Of a stretch of DNA of 64,000 nucleotides, positions 16,641 to 24,211 are shown piece by piece. The notes beneath the pieces were generated by a model, which searched no databases, was not told where the DNA came from, and was given only the letters and a program-made list of their open reading frames with translations. The stretch lies in assembly GCF_050033475.1 (NCBI RefSeq), contig NZ_CP188319.1:930001-994000 (forward strand). The letters are read 5' to 3'. This DNA is from Cetobacterium sp050033475 (GTDB taxonomy: Bacteria; Fusobacteriota; Fusobacteriia; Fusobacteriales; Fusobacteriaceae). Position 1 is the first letter of the stretch; each line of letters opens with the position of its first letter. A program made the translations under genes and the position numbers.

Positions 16641-17517
16641 GGATTATTTGAAAGAAAAAAAAGATATGATAGAAACAGCTTTGATGGAAGAGTTAAATAA
16701 ATTAACATATCCTGAAGTCATTGCAGAAGGTATGAAGTATGCAGTTTTAAATGGTGGAAAAAGATTAAGACCTATATTACTTTTAATGACTTTAGAACTA
16801 TTGCAAAAAGATATCAGAAAAGGATTGCATATAGGTGGAGCAATAGAAATGATTCATTCATATTCCTTAGTTCATGATGATTTACCAGCTTTAGATAATG
16901 ACGATTATAGAAGAGGAAAATTGACTACTCATAAAAAATTTGGTGAGGCAGAGGGTATTTTAATAGGAGATGCTCTATTGACTCATGCCTTTGCTATATT
17001 GAGTGAAAAAAGAGAAGGTATATCAGCAGAGGACCTTTTAGAAATAGTAAATTTAACATCTAGATACGCAGGTGTGAATGGTATGATAGGTGGTCAAATG
17101 ATCGATATAGAGAGTGAAGGAAAAAAAATTGACTTTGAAACTTTAAAATATATCCATGCAAATAAAACTGGAAAATTAATAAGATTACCTATAGAAATAG
17201 GATGTGTTTTAGGAAGATGTTCAAAAGATGAAAGAGAAATACTAGTAAAATATTCGGAATTAATAGGACTAGGATTTCAGATAAAAGATGATATTTTAGA
17301 TGTAGAAGGAGATTTTGAAAAGCTAGGAAAACCTGTTGGAAGTGATATTGAATTGGAAAAGTCAACATATCCATCAATATTTGGAATGGCAAAGGCAAAA
17401 GAACTTTTAGAAAAAACAATTATTGAAGCAAAGGATATTTTAATAGAAAATTTTGGATATGAAAGAAGTAAAAGATTTTTAGATTTAGCAGATTATATAG
17501 GATATAGAGAAAGCTAA
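16633..17517 (+). CDS. ispA: Polyprenyl (farnesyl/geranyl) diphosphate synthase
   Basis: A 294-residue trans-prenyltransferase. The first aspartate-rich motif is DDLPALDNDD (residues about 82-91) and the second DDILD; NGGKRLRP lies near the N-terminus. The extra two residues in the first motif are typical of bacterial FPP synthases of the IspA type. It condenses IPP with DMAPP/GPP, using the products of the MEP pathway that includes ispG in this window. It overlaps xseB by eight bases. Exact chain length cannot be told from sequence alone. Confidence 0.93.
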   Translation: MFKDYLKEKKDMIETALMEELNKLTYPEVIAEGMKYAVLNGGKRLRPILLLMTLELLQKDIRKGLHIGGAIEMIHSYSLVHDDLPALDNDDYRRGKLTTHKKFGEAEGILIGDALLTHAFAILSEKREGISAEDLLEIVNLTSRYAGVNGMIGGQMIDIESEGKKIDFETLKYIHANKTGKLIRLPIEIGCVLGRCSKDEREILVKYSELIGLGFQIKDDILDVEGDFEKLGKPVGSDIELEKSTYPSIFGMAKAKELLEKTIIEAKDILIENFGYERSKRFLDLADYIGYRES

Positions 17518-17548
17518 AAGGAAAGCCACAACAAATGGCTTTCCTTTT
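17516..17548. terminator. Bidirectional terminator between ispA and phoU
   Basis: AAAAGGAAAGCCA (17516-17528) pairs perfectly with TGGCTTTCCTTTT (17536-17548). A- and T-runs flank both sides and the two genes converge, so it can serve both strands. Confidence 0.88.
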
Positions 17549-18227
17549 AATTTTTTGATAATAATTCTATTTTTCTCATATTTTCACCATTTAAAATATA
17601 GATTAAATCTGTAACTAGATGGATAATATGATCAGATAATCTTTCAAACTTTTTATCCAATAGAATTAGAAAGGCTCCACCTTCTGCATTTTCAGGAGAA
17701 GCTTTCATAATTTCAATAAATTTATTGAAATTATCTGAAACGATTTCATCAATACCTTCATCTAAATATAAAATATCATATAGAATTTTAGTATCACTAT
17801 TCATATAGGCTTCAATATATAAATCTAAAAGTTCATTTATTTTTTTCCCCAGTGGATAAATAATTGATGATAAATACTCTTTTAAATGAGGAGCTTTATT
17901 ATCAATATCTCTAATGATAAATAAATTTCCTTTTAATAAATCACCCATTCTTTCAAGTAATCTAACACTATTAATAAGCATAACTAATTTTCTTAAATTT
18001 TTAGCTGCTGGTTGGAATCTAGCAATGGTGATAATACAGTCTTCTTTAATTTTTACATCGAAGGCGTTTAAGGAATCTTCAACTATTTTAGCTTCTCCAT
18101 AAAGAGTTCCGTTGAATTCACCAGCTTCTAACATTGCTAAATTAGTATGAAAATTTCTATTTACATATTTTAACATTTCTAAATAATGATGTTCTAATGC
18201 TTCAAGTGACTCATTTAAGTTTCTCAT
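17547..18227 (-). CDS. phoU: Phosphate-specific transport system accessory protein PhoU
   Basis: A 226-residue all-helical protein with the two-repeat PhoU fold. The start reads LNESLEALEHHYLEMLKYV, with metal-binding-type acidic stretches such as RLLERMGDL and KFERLSDHIIHL. PhoU links Pst transport activity to the PhoR kinase and dampens phosphate uptake. It is the last gene of the leftward pstC-pstA-pstB-phoU operon, with a good GGAGGTAAAT ribosome site. The related two-component pair lies at 23537-25560. Confidence 0.93.
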   Translation of the reverse strand: MRNLNESLEALEHHYLEMLKYVNRNFHTNLAMLEAGEFNGTLYGEAKIVEDSLNAFDVKIKEDCIITIARFQPAAKNLRKLVMLINSVRLLERMGDLLKGNLFIIRDIDNKAPHLKEYLSSIIYPLGKKINELLDLYIEAYMNSDTKILYDILYLDEGIDEIVSDNFNKFIEIMKASPENAEGGAFLILLDKKFERLSDHIIHLVTDLIYILNGENMRKIELLSKN

Positions 18228-18250
18228 TTTTTATTTACCTCCAGATATTT

Positions 18251-19009
18251 TTATCCAAACTTTCCTGTTATATAATCCTCTGTTTTTTTATTAGAAGGAG
18301 TAGTAAAGATTTTTTCAGTTTTATCAAATTCTTCTAAAACACCTTGATAGAAGAAACCAGTATAATCAGAGATTCTAGAAGCCTGTTGCATATTATGTGT
18401 TACAATTACAATACTATATTTTTCTTCTAGTTCTCTAATAAGGTCTTCAACTTTTCCTGTAGAAATAGGATCTAGAGCTGATGTAGGTTCATCCATTAAA
18501 AGAATTTCAGGATTTATAGAAATAGCTCTAGCAATACACAATCTTTGTTGTTGTCCCCCAGAAAGACCAAGGGCTGATTTATGAAGTTTATCTTTAACTT
18601 CATCCCATAAAGATACTGATTTAAGAGATGTTTCAACTATTTCATCAAGAGTTTCTTTATTTCTTTCTCCATGAAGTTTTGGAGCATAAACTAAATTTTC
18701 ATAAATCGTTTTAGGAAATGGATTTGGTTTTTGGAATACCATACCAACTTTTTTTCTTAATTCAACAATATCATAGTTTTTATCAAAGATATTTTTTCCA
18801 TCAAGTAAAATTTCACCTTCATATTTAATATCTTTAATAAGATCATTCATTCTATTGATAGATCTTAAAAATGTTGATTTTCCACATCCAGATGGTCCTA
18901 TAAGAGCAGTAACTTTATTTTTTTCAATTGTCATATTTATATCTTTCAAAGCTTTAAAATCTCCATAAAAGAAATTAAAGTTTTTAACGTCTATTCTTGA
19001 ATTACTCAT
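18251..19009 (-). CDS. pstB: Phosphate ABC transporter ATP-binding protein
   Basis: A 252-residue ABC ATPase driving phosphate import. Walker A is GPSGCGKST, the signature LSGGQQQRL and Walker B ILLMDEPTSALDP; the start SRIDVKNFNFFYGDFKALKDI is typical of PstB. I chose the ATG at 19007-19009 because GGGAGGATACA lies just before it; an in-frame start at 19060 would run into pstA and add 17 unusual residues. It lies between pstA and phoU. Confidence 0.97.
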   Translation of the reverse strand: MSNSRIDVKNFNFFYGDFKALKDINMTIEKNKVTALIGPSGCGKSTFLRSINRMNDLIKDIKYEGEILLDGKNIFDKNYDIVELRKKVGMVFQKPNPFPKTIYENLVYAPKLHGERNKETLDEIVETSLKSVSLWDEVKDKLHKSALGLSGGQQQRLCIARAISINPEILLMDEPTSALDPISTGKVEDLIRELEEKYSIVIVTHNMQQASRISDYTGFFYQGVLEEFDKTEKIFTTPSNKKTEDYITGKFG

Positions 19010-19022
19010 TGTATCCTCCCAA

Positions 19023-19865
19023 TTATTTTTTAGTAAATTTACTTCTAATGAAAGCTCCAATTAAGTTGAAGCCAACAGTGATAAAAACAAGAACGAATAA
19101 AGTTCCGTACATATTTTTTTCAGGCATATTAGGAACCTGAGTTGAAATTACATATAAGTGATATGGTAAAGCCATTACTTGATCAAAAATTGATTGTGGT
19201 AAAAATGGTAAATAGAAAGCTGCAGCAGTAAATAATATCGGAGCAGTTTCTCCAGCAGCTCTAGAAATACTAAGTATAACTCCTGTCAATATTCCTGGAA
19301 ATCCAGCTGGTAAAACAACTTTCCAAATTGTTTCCCATTTTGTTGCACCAAGAGCTAAGGAAGCTTCTCTTAAATTATTAGGAACAGCCAATAGGGATTC
19401 TCTTGTTGCAGTTATAATAACTGGCAAACACATAATACCTAAGGTTAAAGATCCAGATAAAATAGAAACACCTAATTTAAAATAAATTACGAATAAAGAC
19501 ATTCCAAATAATCCATAAATAATACTAGGTATACCAGCTAAATTTACAATAGTTAAGTTTATAAGTCTAGTTAATAAATTATCTTTAGAATACTCAACTA
19601 AATATACGCCAGTCATTACTCCAAATGGAACAGAAACAACTATTGTTCCCAATGTTAGATAAATAGTTCCAAGTATAGCTGGAAATATTCCCCCTTGTCT
19701 CATTCCTCTTCTAGGAATTTCGGTTAAAAACTCCCAAGAAATAGCAGGGATACCTTTATATAAAATATAACCTAGAATTAAAACTATTGGAACGATGGAA
19801 AGGAATCCAATTCCTTTTATTATATTTTCTATAGTTTTTCCACTTTTTCCTTTTAATAAATTCAT
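19023..19865 (-). CDS. pstA: Phosphate ABC transporter permease PstA
   Basis: A 280-residue inner-membrane permease with six predicted membrane segments. The binding-protein-dependent transport loop reads REASLALGATKWETIWKVVLPAGFPGI, seen here in two parts (REASLALGATKWETI and LPAGFPGILTGVIL), which docks PstB. PGIL-type residues and SRAAGETAPILFT are characteristic of PstA. It pairs with PstC. Genes run pstC-pstA-pstB-phoU with gaps of 13-23 bases. Confidence 0.96.
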   Translation of the reverse strand: MNLLKGKSGKTIENIIKGIGFLSIVPIVLILGYILYKGIPAISWEFLTEIPRRGMRQGGIFPAILGTIYLTLGTIVVSVPFGVMTGVYLVEYSKDNLLTRLINLTIVNLAGIPSIIYGLFGMSLFVIYFKLGVSILSGSLTLGIMCLPVIITATRESLLAVPNNLREASLALGATKWETIWKVVLPAGFPGILTGVILSISRAAGETAPILFTAAAFYLPFLPQSIFDQVMALPYHLYVISTQVPNMPEKNMYGTLFVLVFITVGFNLIGAFIRSKFTKK

Positions 19866-19880
19866 TATAGTATTCCCTCC

Positions 19881-20762
19881 TTATTTTCCCATCATAGTTC
19901 TAGATTTTCGAATAAACTTATCAGCTAAAGTATTAGTTATAAAACTAATTAAAAATAAGATAAATCCAATTGCAAACAAACTATGATAATGAGTACTTCC
20001 CTGTACAACTTCACCCATTTCAGAAGCGATAGTTGCAGTTAAAGTTCTAACAGATGATAAAGGGGAAGTGGCCATAATAGGAGCATTTCCTGTAATCATT
20101 AAAACTGCCATGGTTTCTCCAATAATTCTACCAAATCCAAGCATAATTCCTGCAAATATTCCTGGGAATCCAGCAGGTAATAAGATTTTGATAATTGTTT
20201 CTAATTTATTTGCACCAAGAGCTAAGGAAGCTTCTCTATAGGAATTATCAAGAGCTTTTAATGCATCGTCTGTTAAAGTTACAATTGTTGGAATAGCCAT
20301 GAAAGATAACATAATTCCTCCAGTAAGAGCATTCAATCCAGTATTAAGATTAAAAAGATTTTTTATAGGATCAGCTAAAACGTATAATCCAATAAATCCT
20401 AAAACAACTGAAGGTAAAGCAGACATTGTTTCAATAATAATTTTTAAAAAATTTCTTTTCTTTGAGTTAGCATATTCAGAAATATAAATTGCAGTAATAA
20501 TCCCTGTAGGAATAGATATAATTAAAGCAATAAATGTAACCCAGAAGCTACCTACTAAAAGAGGTAATAATCCATATTTTCCAGAAAGAGAAATCCATTT
20601 AGTTCCAAAGAAAAATTCTTTAAGAGGATATTCTCTAAAAAATTCAATACTATTTGTAAAAATAAAAAGAAAAATTAAAAATACAATAATTATATTAAAT
20701 ATACCTACAAGTGAATGGGCATACTTCATTGTAGAATCCTTAAATTTTCTCAAGGCAATCAT
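19881..20762 (-). CDS. pstC: Phosphate ABC transporter permease PstC
   Basis: A 293-residue inner-membrane permease, first gene of the leftward pst operon. It shows the EAA-like loop REASLALGANKLETIIKILLP and the PstC mark GRIIGETMAVLMITGN. Six membrane segments are apparent. The start has a strong GAGGAGGAGTTTAA ribosome site. Transcription should start from the Pho-box promoter in the 181-bp gap shared with pstS. Confidence 0.96.
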   Translation of the reverse strand: MIALRKFKDSTMKYAHSLVGIFNIIIVFLIFLFIFTNSIEFFREYPLKEFFFGTKWISLSGKYGLLPLLVGSFWVTFIALIISIPTGIITAIYISEYANSKKRNFLKIIIETMSALPSVVLGFIGLYVLADPIKNLFNLNTGLNALTGGIMLSFMAIPTIVTLTDDALKALDNSYREASLALGANKLETIIKILLPAGFPGIFAGIMLGFGRIIGETMAVLMITGNAPIMATSPLSSVRTLTATIASEMGEVVQGSTHYHSLFAIGFILFLISFITNTLADKFIRKSRTMMGK

Positions 20763-20794
20763 TTAAACTCCTCCTCTAATTCTCATATGAATAT

Positions 20795-20848
20795 ATTTTA
20801 TAAATATTATGTAAAAAGGATATTAAATCAATGTAAAAAATATGTAAA
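20795..20848 (-). promoter_or_regulatory. Pho-box array and -10 of the pstCAB-phoU operon
   Basis: Read on the minus strand, TTTACA-like hexamers sit with 11-bp spacing. On the plus strand they are TGTAAA at 20843, TGTAAA at 20832, a degenerate TATTAA at 20821 and TGTAAA at 20810. Nine bases beyond the last is a -10-like TAAAAT (minus strand, 20800 to 20795). No -35 is apparent, as expected for activation by a PhoB/PhoP-type regulator. The activator link is inference. Confidence 0.7.
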
Positions 20849-20854
20849 AAAGAA

Positions 20855-20908
20855 TTTACAGTTTTTTTACATTAGTTTAATTTTTATTTAACAGAGAAAA
20901 ATTATACT
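20855..20908 (+). promoter_or_regulatory. Pho-box array and -10 of pstS
   Basis: TTTACA at 20855, TTTACA at 20866, a degenerate TTAATT at 20877 and TTAACA at 20888 are all 11 bp apart. TATACT (20903-20908) follows nine bases after the last box. The layout mirrors the pstC side. TTAACA is the known B. subtilis PhoP half-site and 11-bp phasing is known for both PhoB and PhoP. Confidence 0.72.
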
Positions 20909-20943
20909 ATTGACGAATAAAAAATTTAGGAGGAAAATACTAT

Positions 20944-21780
20944 ATGAAAAAAGGAATATTAGTTGGGGCAATATTATTATTAGGAAGTTTAGGTTTTTCT
21001 CAAAAAACGCTGGCTGCAAAAATAGTTCAAATGAAAGGGTCAGATACAATACTTAATGTATCTCAAGTTTTAGCAGAGGAATATATGGCTACAAATAAGG
21101 ATGCAAGAATAGCAGTAACCGGTGGAGGATCAGGAGTTGGAATAGCTTCTCTTATAAATGGAACTGGAGATATAGGAATGGCGTCAAGAAATATAAAGAC
21201 AAGTGAAATTCAACAAGCTAAGGATAAGGGAGTAACGATAAAAGAAGTTGTGTTAGGATATGATGGAATAACTGTAATAGATAATAAAAATAATCCTGTA
21301 AAGAATATTAGTGAAAAAGATTTAGGAAAAGTTTATAGAGGAGAAATCACCAATTGGAAAGATTTAGGAGGAGAGGATGCACCTATAGTTGTTCTATCAA
21401 GAGATTCATCTTCAGGAACTCATGAGTTTTTTAAAGAACATATAGTAAGAAATGGTAATTCTAAAGGTACAGAAGAATATGGAGAAAAAGTTTTATATAT
21501 GCCATCAAATGAGGCAATAAAACAAGAGGTTGAAAATAATAAGAATGCTATAGGATATATAGGAATGGGATACGTTGATAAAAGTATAAATTCCATGAAA
21601 GTAAATGATATTGAACCATCTGTAGATAATGTTTTCAGTAAAAAATATCCAATAGCAAGAGAGGTTTATTGGTATATTAATGAAAATGGAAATAAAACAG
21701 TTGATGGATTAGTGAATTATGCTCTATCTTCTGAAGGACAGGAAATTGTTAAGGAAGAAGGTTTTGTACCAGTTAAATAA
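20944..21780 (+). CDS. pstS: Periplasmic phosphate-binding protein PstS
   Basis: A 278-residue binding protein. The signal peptide ends near SQKTLAA and has no lipobox cysteine, so it should be soluble in the periplasm. Phosphate-site motifs are MKGSDTI, TGGGSGVGIASL and RDSSSGTHEFF. It hands phosphate to PstCA. It is transcribed away from pstC from the shared Pho-box region, and the ribosome site TTAGGAGGAAAATAC precedes the ATG. A porin and a PhoB/PhoR-like pair follow on the same strand, making a phosphate island. Confidence 0.96.
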   Translation: MKKGILVGAILLLGSLGFSQKTLAAKIVQMKGSDTILNVSQVLAEEYMATNKDARIAVTGGGSGVGIASLINGTGDIGMASRNIKTSEIQQAKDKGVTIKEVVLGYDGITVIDNKNNPVKNISEKDLGKVYRGEITNWKDLGGEDAPIVVLSRDSSSGTHEFFKEHIVRNGNSKGTEEYGEKVLYMPSNEAIKQEVENNKNAIGYIGMGYVDKSINSMKVNDIEPSVDNVFSKKYPIAREVYWYINENGNKTVDGLVNYALSSEGQEIVKEEGFVPVK

Positions 21781-21829
21781 AAAAAATTAAAAAAATATGT
21801 TAAAAATATAAAATAAGTTAAATAAAATA

Positions 21830-21858
21830 TTTACAACTTCCAAAAAATCAGGTATAAA
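21830..21858 (+). promoter_or_regulatory. Porin promoter (shared type)
   Basis: TTTACA (21830-21835), 17 bases, TATAAA (21853-21858). It has the same core, spacing and ATATTTACAA context as the promoters of the other barrel genes in the window. Confidence 0.7.
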
Positions 21859-21913
21859 TATGGAAATAATATATTTATATATTATTAAAGATTTAAATGG
21901 GAGGAAAAATCTT

Positions 21914-22939
21914 ATGAAAAGATTAGCATTACTAACAGTTAGTATATTAGCTATAGGAACAGCATCTTTAGCTGCTGAGGGATTTAAACCTTACGGTACA
22001 GTTAAACAAGAAGCAGAATATTTTGGAAATTATGAAGGAATATCAGGAAAAGATTATATGAGATTTACTCCAGTAGAGGGTACATTGCATTTGTCAGAAA
22101 AAGTTTCTGCGGATTTTAGAGGTAGATATAAATTTGGATTACATGAAAAGGATAATAAATTATCTGATAGTGATTTCAGAGCAAGATGGTATTATGATCA
22201 TGGAACTTTAGAAAATACAAAAATAGATTTAACAAGTATGATTAGATTTGAAAAAACAAATAAGTATCAAGAGGGTGTAAATATAGATCCAAATAGTTCA
22301 GTGGGAGCAGAACTAGGTTTAGATTACACTGCAGAATATAATTTAAAATTCAATATAGCTAAATATTTTCCAAGTAATGACTTTATAACTGTGGATGAAT
22401 TTAGCATAACACCATCATATGCTTATATGTTTGGAAATGGAAAATCAGGAAATGCTCAAACTTTAGGAGTAGATTTATATTCTAGTTATACATTGCCATT
22501 AGGATTTTCAGCAGAGTTTAATGTTTATTCATTCCAAACATGGACTAATAGAGATAGAGCAATATCTATGAATGGAGATAAAACTGATAGTTTCTATACA
22601 ACAGCAGTGGAAGCTTATTTATATTATAATCATACATTATATACATCTGAGGATAATAGAACTAATTTAAAATTCTTATTTGAGGGTGGATTTGATCCAT
22701 ATCAATGGTCAAATAAAAGAATATATGGAATTGATGAAGATTTAACAGAAAATGGATCTGAATTTAATTATACATTATATGCAGAACCGCAAATAAGAGT
22801 AGATCATGCTTTAACAGATACTACAAATATTTATGCTGGAATTAAAGGACATTATAATAACGATGTAACAAAAGGAACAGCAGCATCGCATTGGAGATGG
22901 CAACCAAGAGTTGTTGTAGGATGGTCAACTAAATTTTAA
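21914..22939 (+). CDS. Outer-membrane beta-barrel (porin-like) protein of the phosphate island
   Basis: A 341-residue protein. The signal peptide ends near GTASLAA; the mature part is rich in alternating polar and aromatic strands and ends HWRWQPRVVVGWSTKF, with the terminal phenylalanine typical of barrel-assembly signals. It is related by eye to the barrels at 31019 and 33006 (shared LRYYYDHG/ARWYYDHG and WRWQP endings). Its place between pstS and a PhoB/PhoR-like pair suggests a phosphate-linked porin, but substrate cannot be read. The ATG at 21914 follows GGGAGGAAAAATCTT; an earlier in-frame ATG would spoil the signal peptide. Confidence 0.82.
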   Translation: MKRLALLTVSILAIGTASLAAEGFKPYGTVKQEAEYFGNYEGISGKDYMRFTPVEGTLHLSEKVSADFRGRYKFGLHEKDNKLSDSDFRARWYYDHGTLENTKIDLTSMIRFEKTNKYQEGVNIDPNSSVGAELGLDYTAEYNLKFNIAKYFPSNDFITVDEFSITPSYAYMFGNGKSGNAQTLGVDLYSSYTLPLGFSAEFNVYSFQTWTNRDRAISMNGDKTDSFYTTAVEAYLYYNHTLYTSEDNRTNLKFLFEGGFDPYQWSNKRIYGIDEDLTENGSEFNYTLYAEPQIRVDHALTDTTNIYAGIKGHYNNDVTKGTAASHWRWQPRVVVGWSTKF

Positions 22940-22961
22940 TAAAAAATAAATAATAATAGTT

Positions 22962-22995
22962 AAAGGATGCCTGGATTAACAGGCATCCTTTTTTT
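22962..22995 (+). terminator. Terminator/attenuator between porin and small secreted protein
   Basis: AAAGGATGCCTG (22962-22973) pairs perfectly with CAGGCATCCTTT (22980-22991), then T to 22995. The ribosome site AGGAGGG of the next gene begins at the very next base, so the downstream gene depends on read-through. Confidence 0.88.
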
Positions 22996-23005
22996 AGGAG
23001 GGAAT

Positions 23006-23533
23006 ATGAAAAAAAGTTTTTTACTGATTCTATTTATAATTATTGGAACATTTATATATGGTCAAGATGATTATGAACAGGTTCATAAAGAGATAAGAAT
23101 TAAGGCATTAAAAGAAATTAAAGATTATGGAAGTAGAGAAAGAGAAATAGAATTACAATTTGGAGCATATAGAAAAATAAATAAATTGATAAGTGAAAAT
23201 ATAGAAGCTAAAAAACTCTATGAAGTAGTATCTAAAAATTATCCAGAGGAATATACATTACAATATAAAACTTTAAAAGAAAAATTAAATGAATTAGAAT
23301 TATATAAAAGCATAAATAATCAAAATAACTTAGAAAAAAATCAAAAATCTCAAATTATAATAGATAAAATAATTAAGGAAGATAAAATACCTAAAAAAAT
23401 AATGACAGAAATTTTAAAAAATGGTAAAAAAGCTTATGGAAATGATTATATTAATATGGAAAAATATATGAAAGCGTCAATAGAAAATTATTTCTATATA
23501 ATGAAATCTATTGAAAAAAATAATAAGGAGTAG
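23006..23533 (+). CDS. Small secreted helical protein, porin-linked family (copy 1)
   Basis: A 175-residue protein with a signal peptide (cleavage near FIYGQDD) and a highly charged helical mature part; no known domain recognised. It resembles the proteins at 32259 and 34131, which also follow a porin and a hairpin: GSREREIELQFGAYRKINKL against GSDAENYIEWQVKSYNKM, and a C-terminal KAYGNDYINMEKYMKASIEN against KYPNNYEKQQCYLEGFIDN. It is three bases ahead of the response regulator, so here the family member is cotranscribed with a two-component system. Function unknown; a periplasmic chaperone or sensor partner is possible. Confidence 0.72.
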   Translation: MKKSFLLILFIIIGTFIYGQDDYEQVHKEIRIKALKEIKDYGSREREIELQFGAYRKINKLISENIEAKKLYEVVSKNYPEEYTLQYKTLKEKLNELELYKSINNQNNLEKNQKSQIIIDKIIKEDKIPKKIMTEILKNGKKAYGNDYINMEKYMKASIENYFYIMKSIEKNNKE

Positions 23534-23536
23534 TGG

Positions 23537-24211
23537 ATGAAAATATTAATAGTTGAAGATGATCTTGAAATTCAAGGATTAATAGGATATTTTTTTATAA
23601 AAGAAGGATATATAGTAGATACAGCTATGGATGGATTGGAAGGGTTAAAAAAATTAAAAGAAAATAAACATGATTTGATAATTTTAGATTTAATGCTACC
23701 TAATTTAGATGGAAAAAATTTTACAAAAATAGTAAAAAGCATGGATGAGTATGGAAATCCTAAAATAATTATGTTAACTGCCAAAACAGAAATTGAAGAT
23801 GTATTAGAAGGTTTAGAATTGGGAGCTGACGATTACATGAAGAAACCTTTTGATCCTAGGGAATTAGTTTTAAGAGCAAAAAAGTTATTAAATGCAGTGG
23901 ATACAAAAGAAAAACAAGAGAATAAATTTTTAAATATAACTATAAATGAAGAGAAACATAAGGTTTTTTATGACGAAATAGAAATAGAATTATCAAAAAA
24001 AGAATTTGATTTATTGTTAATGTTAATAAAAAATAAAGGTTTAGTAATAAGTAGAGATAAAATATTAGATCGTGTATGGGGAAGTAATTATTATAGTGGA
24101 GATAGAACAGTTGATGTGTATATATCAAAATTAAGAGAAAAATTGCCAATTTTATCTGAATATATAAAGACTGTAAAAGGAGTAGGATACAGATTAGAAG
24201 AAAAGAAATAA
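23537..24211 (+). CDS. PhoB-like response regulator
   Basis: A 224-residue OmpR/PhoB-type regulator. The receiver domain has acidic residues EDD at 7-9, phospho-acceptor D51 in ILDLMLP, T81 in MLTAK and K103 in MKKPFDP. The winged helix reads LSKKEFDLLLML, RTVDVYISKLREK and the terminal VKGVGYRL. Location next to pstS, pstCAB-phoU and a PAS-containing kinase suggests the phosphate regulator, so the 11-bp repeats before pstS are its probable targets. It is three bases after the small secreted protein and overlaps the kinase gene. Confidence 0.85.
   Translation: MKILIVEDDLEIQGLIGYFFIKEGYIVDTAMDGLEGLKKLKENKHDLIILDLMLPNLDGKNFTKIVKSMDEYGNPKIIMLTAKTEIEDVLEGLELGADDYMKKPFDPRELVLRAKKLLNAVDTKEKQENKFLNITINEEKHKVFYDEIEIELSKKEFDLLLMLIKNKGLVISRDKILDRVWGSNYYSGDRTVDVYISKLREKLPILSEYIKTVKGVGYRLEEKK

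Noticed and set aside
20908..20915. TTGACG near 20910 as a -35 for pstS.
   Set aside because: No -10 lies 16-18 bases downstream; that position is occupied by the ribosome site. The TATACT at 20903 behind the Pho boxes fits better.
24200..24211. Programmed frameshift fusing the PhoB-like regulator to its kinase.
   Set aside because: The A-rich stretch does not form a good slippery heptamer for a minus-one shift, and an AUU start with a ribosome site explains the overlap more simply.
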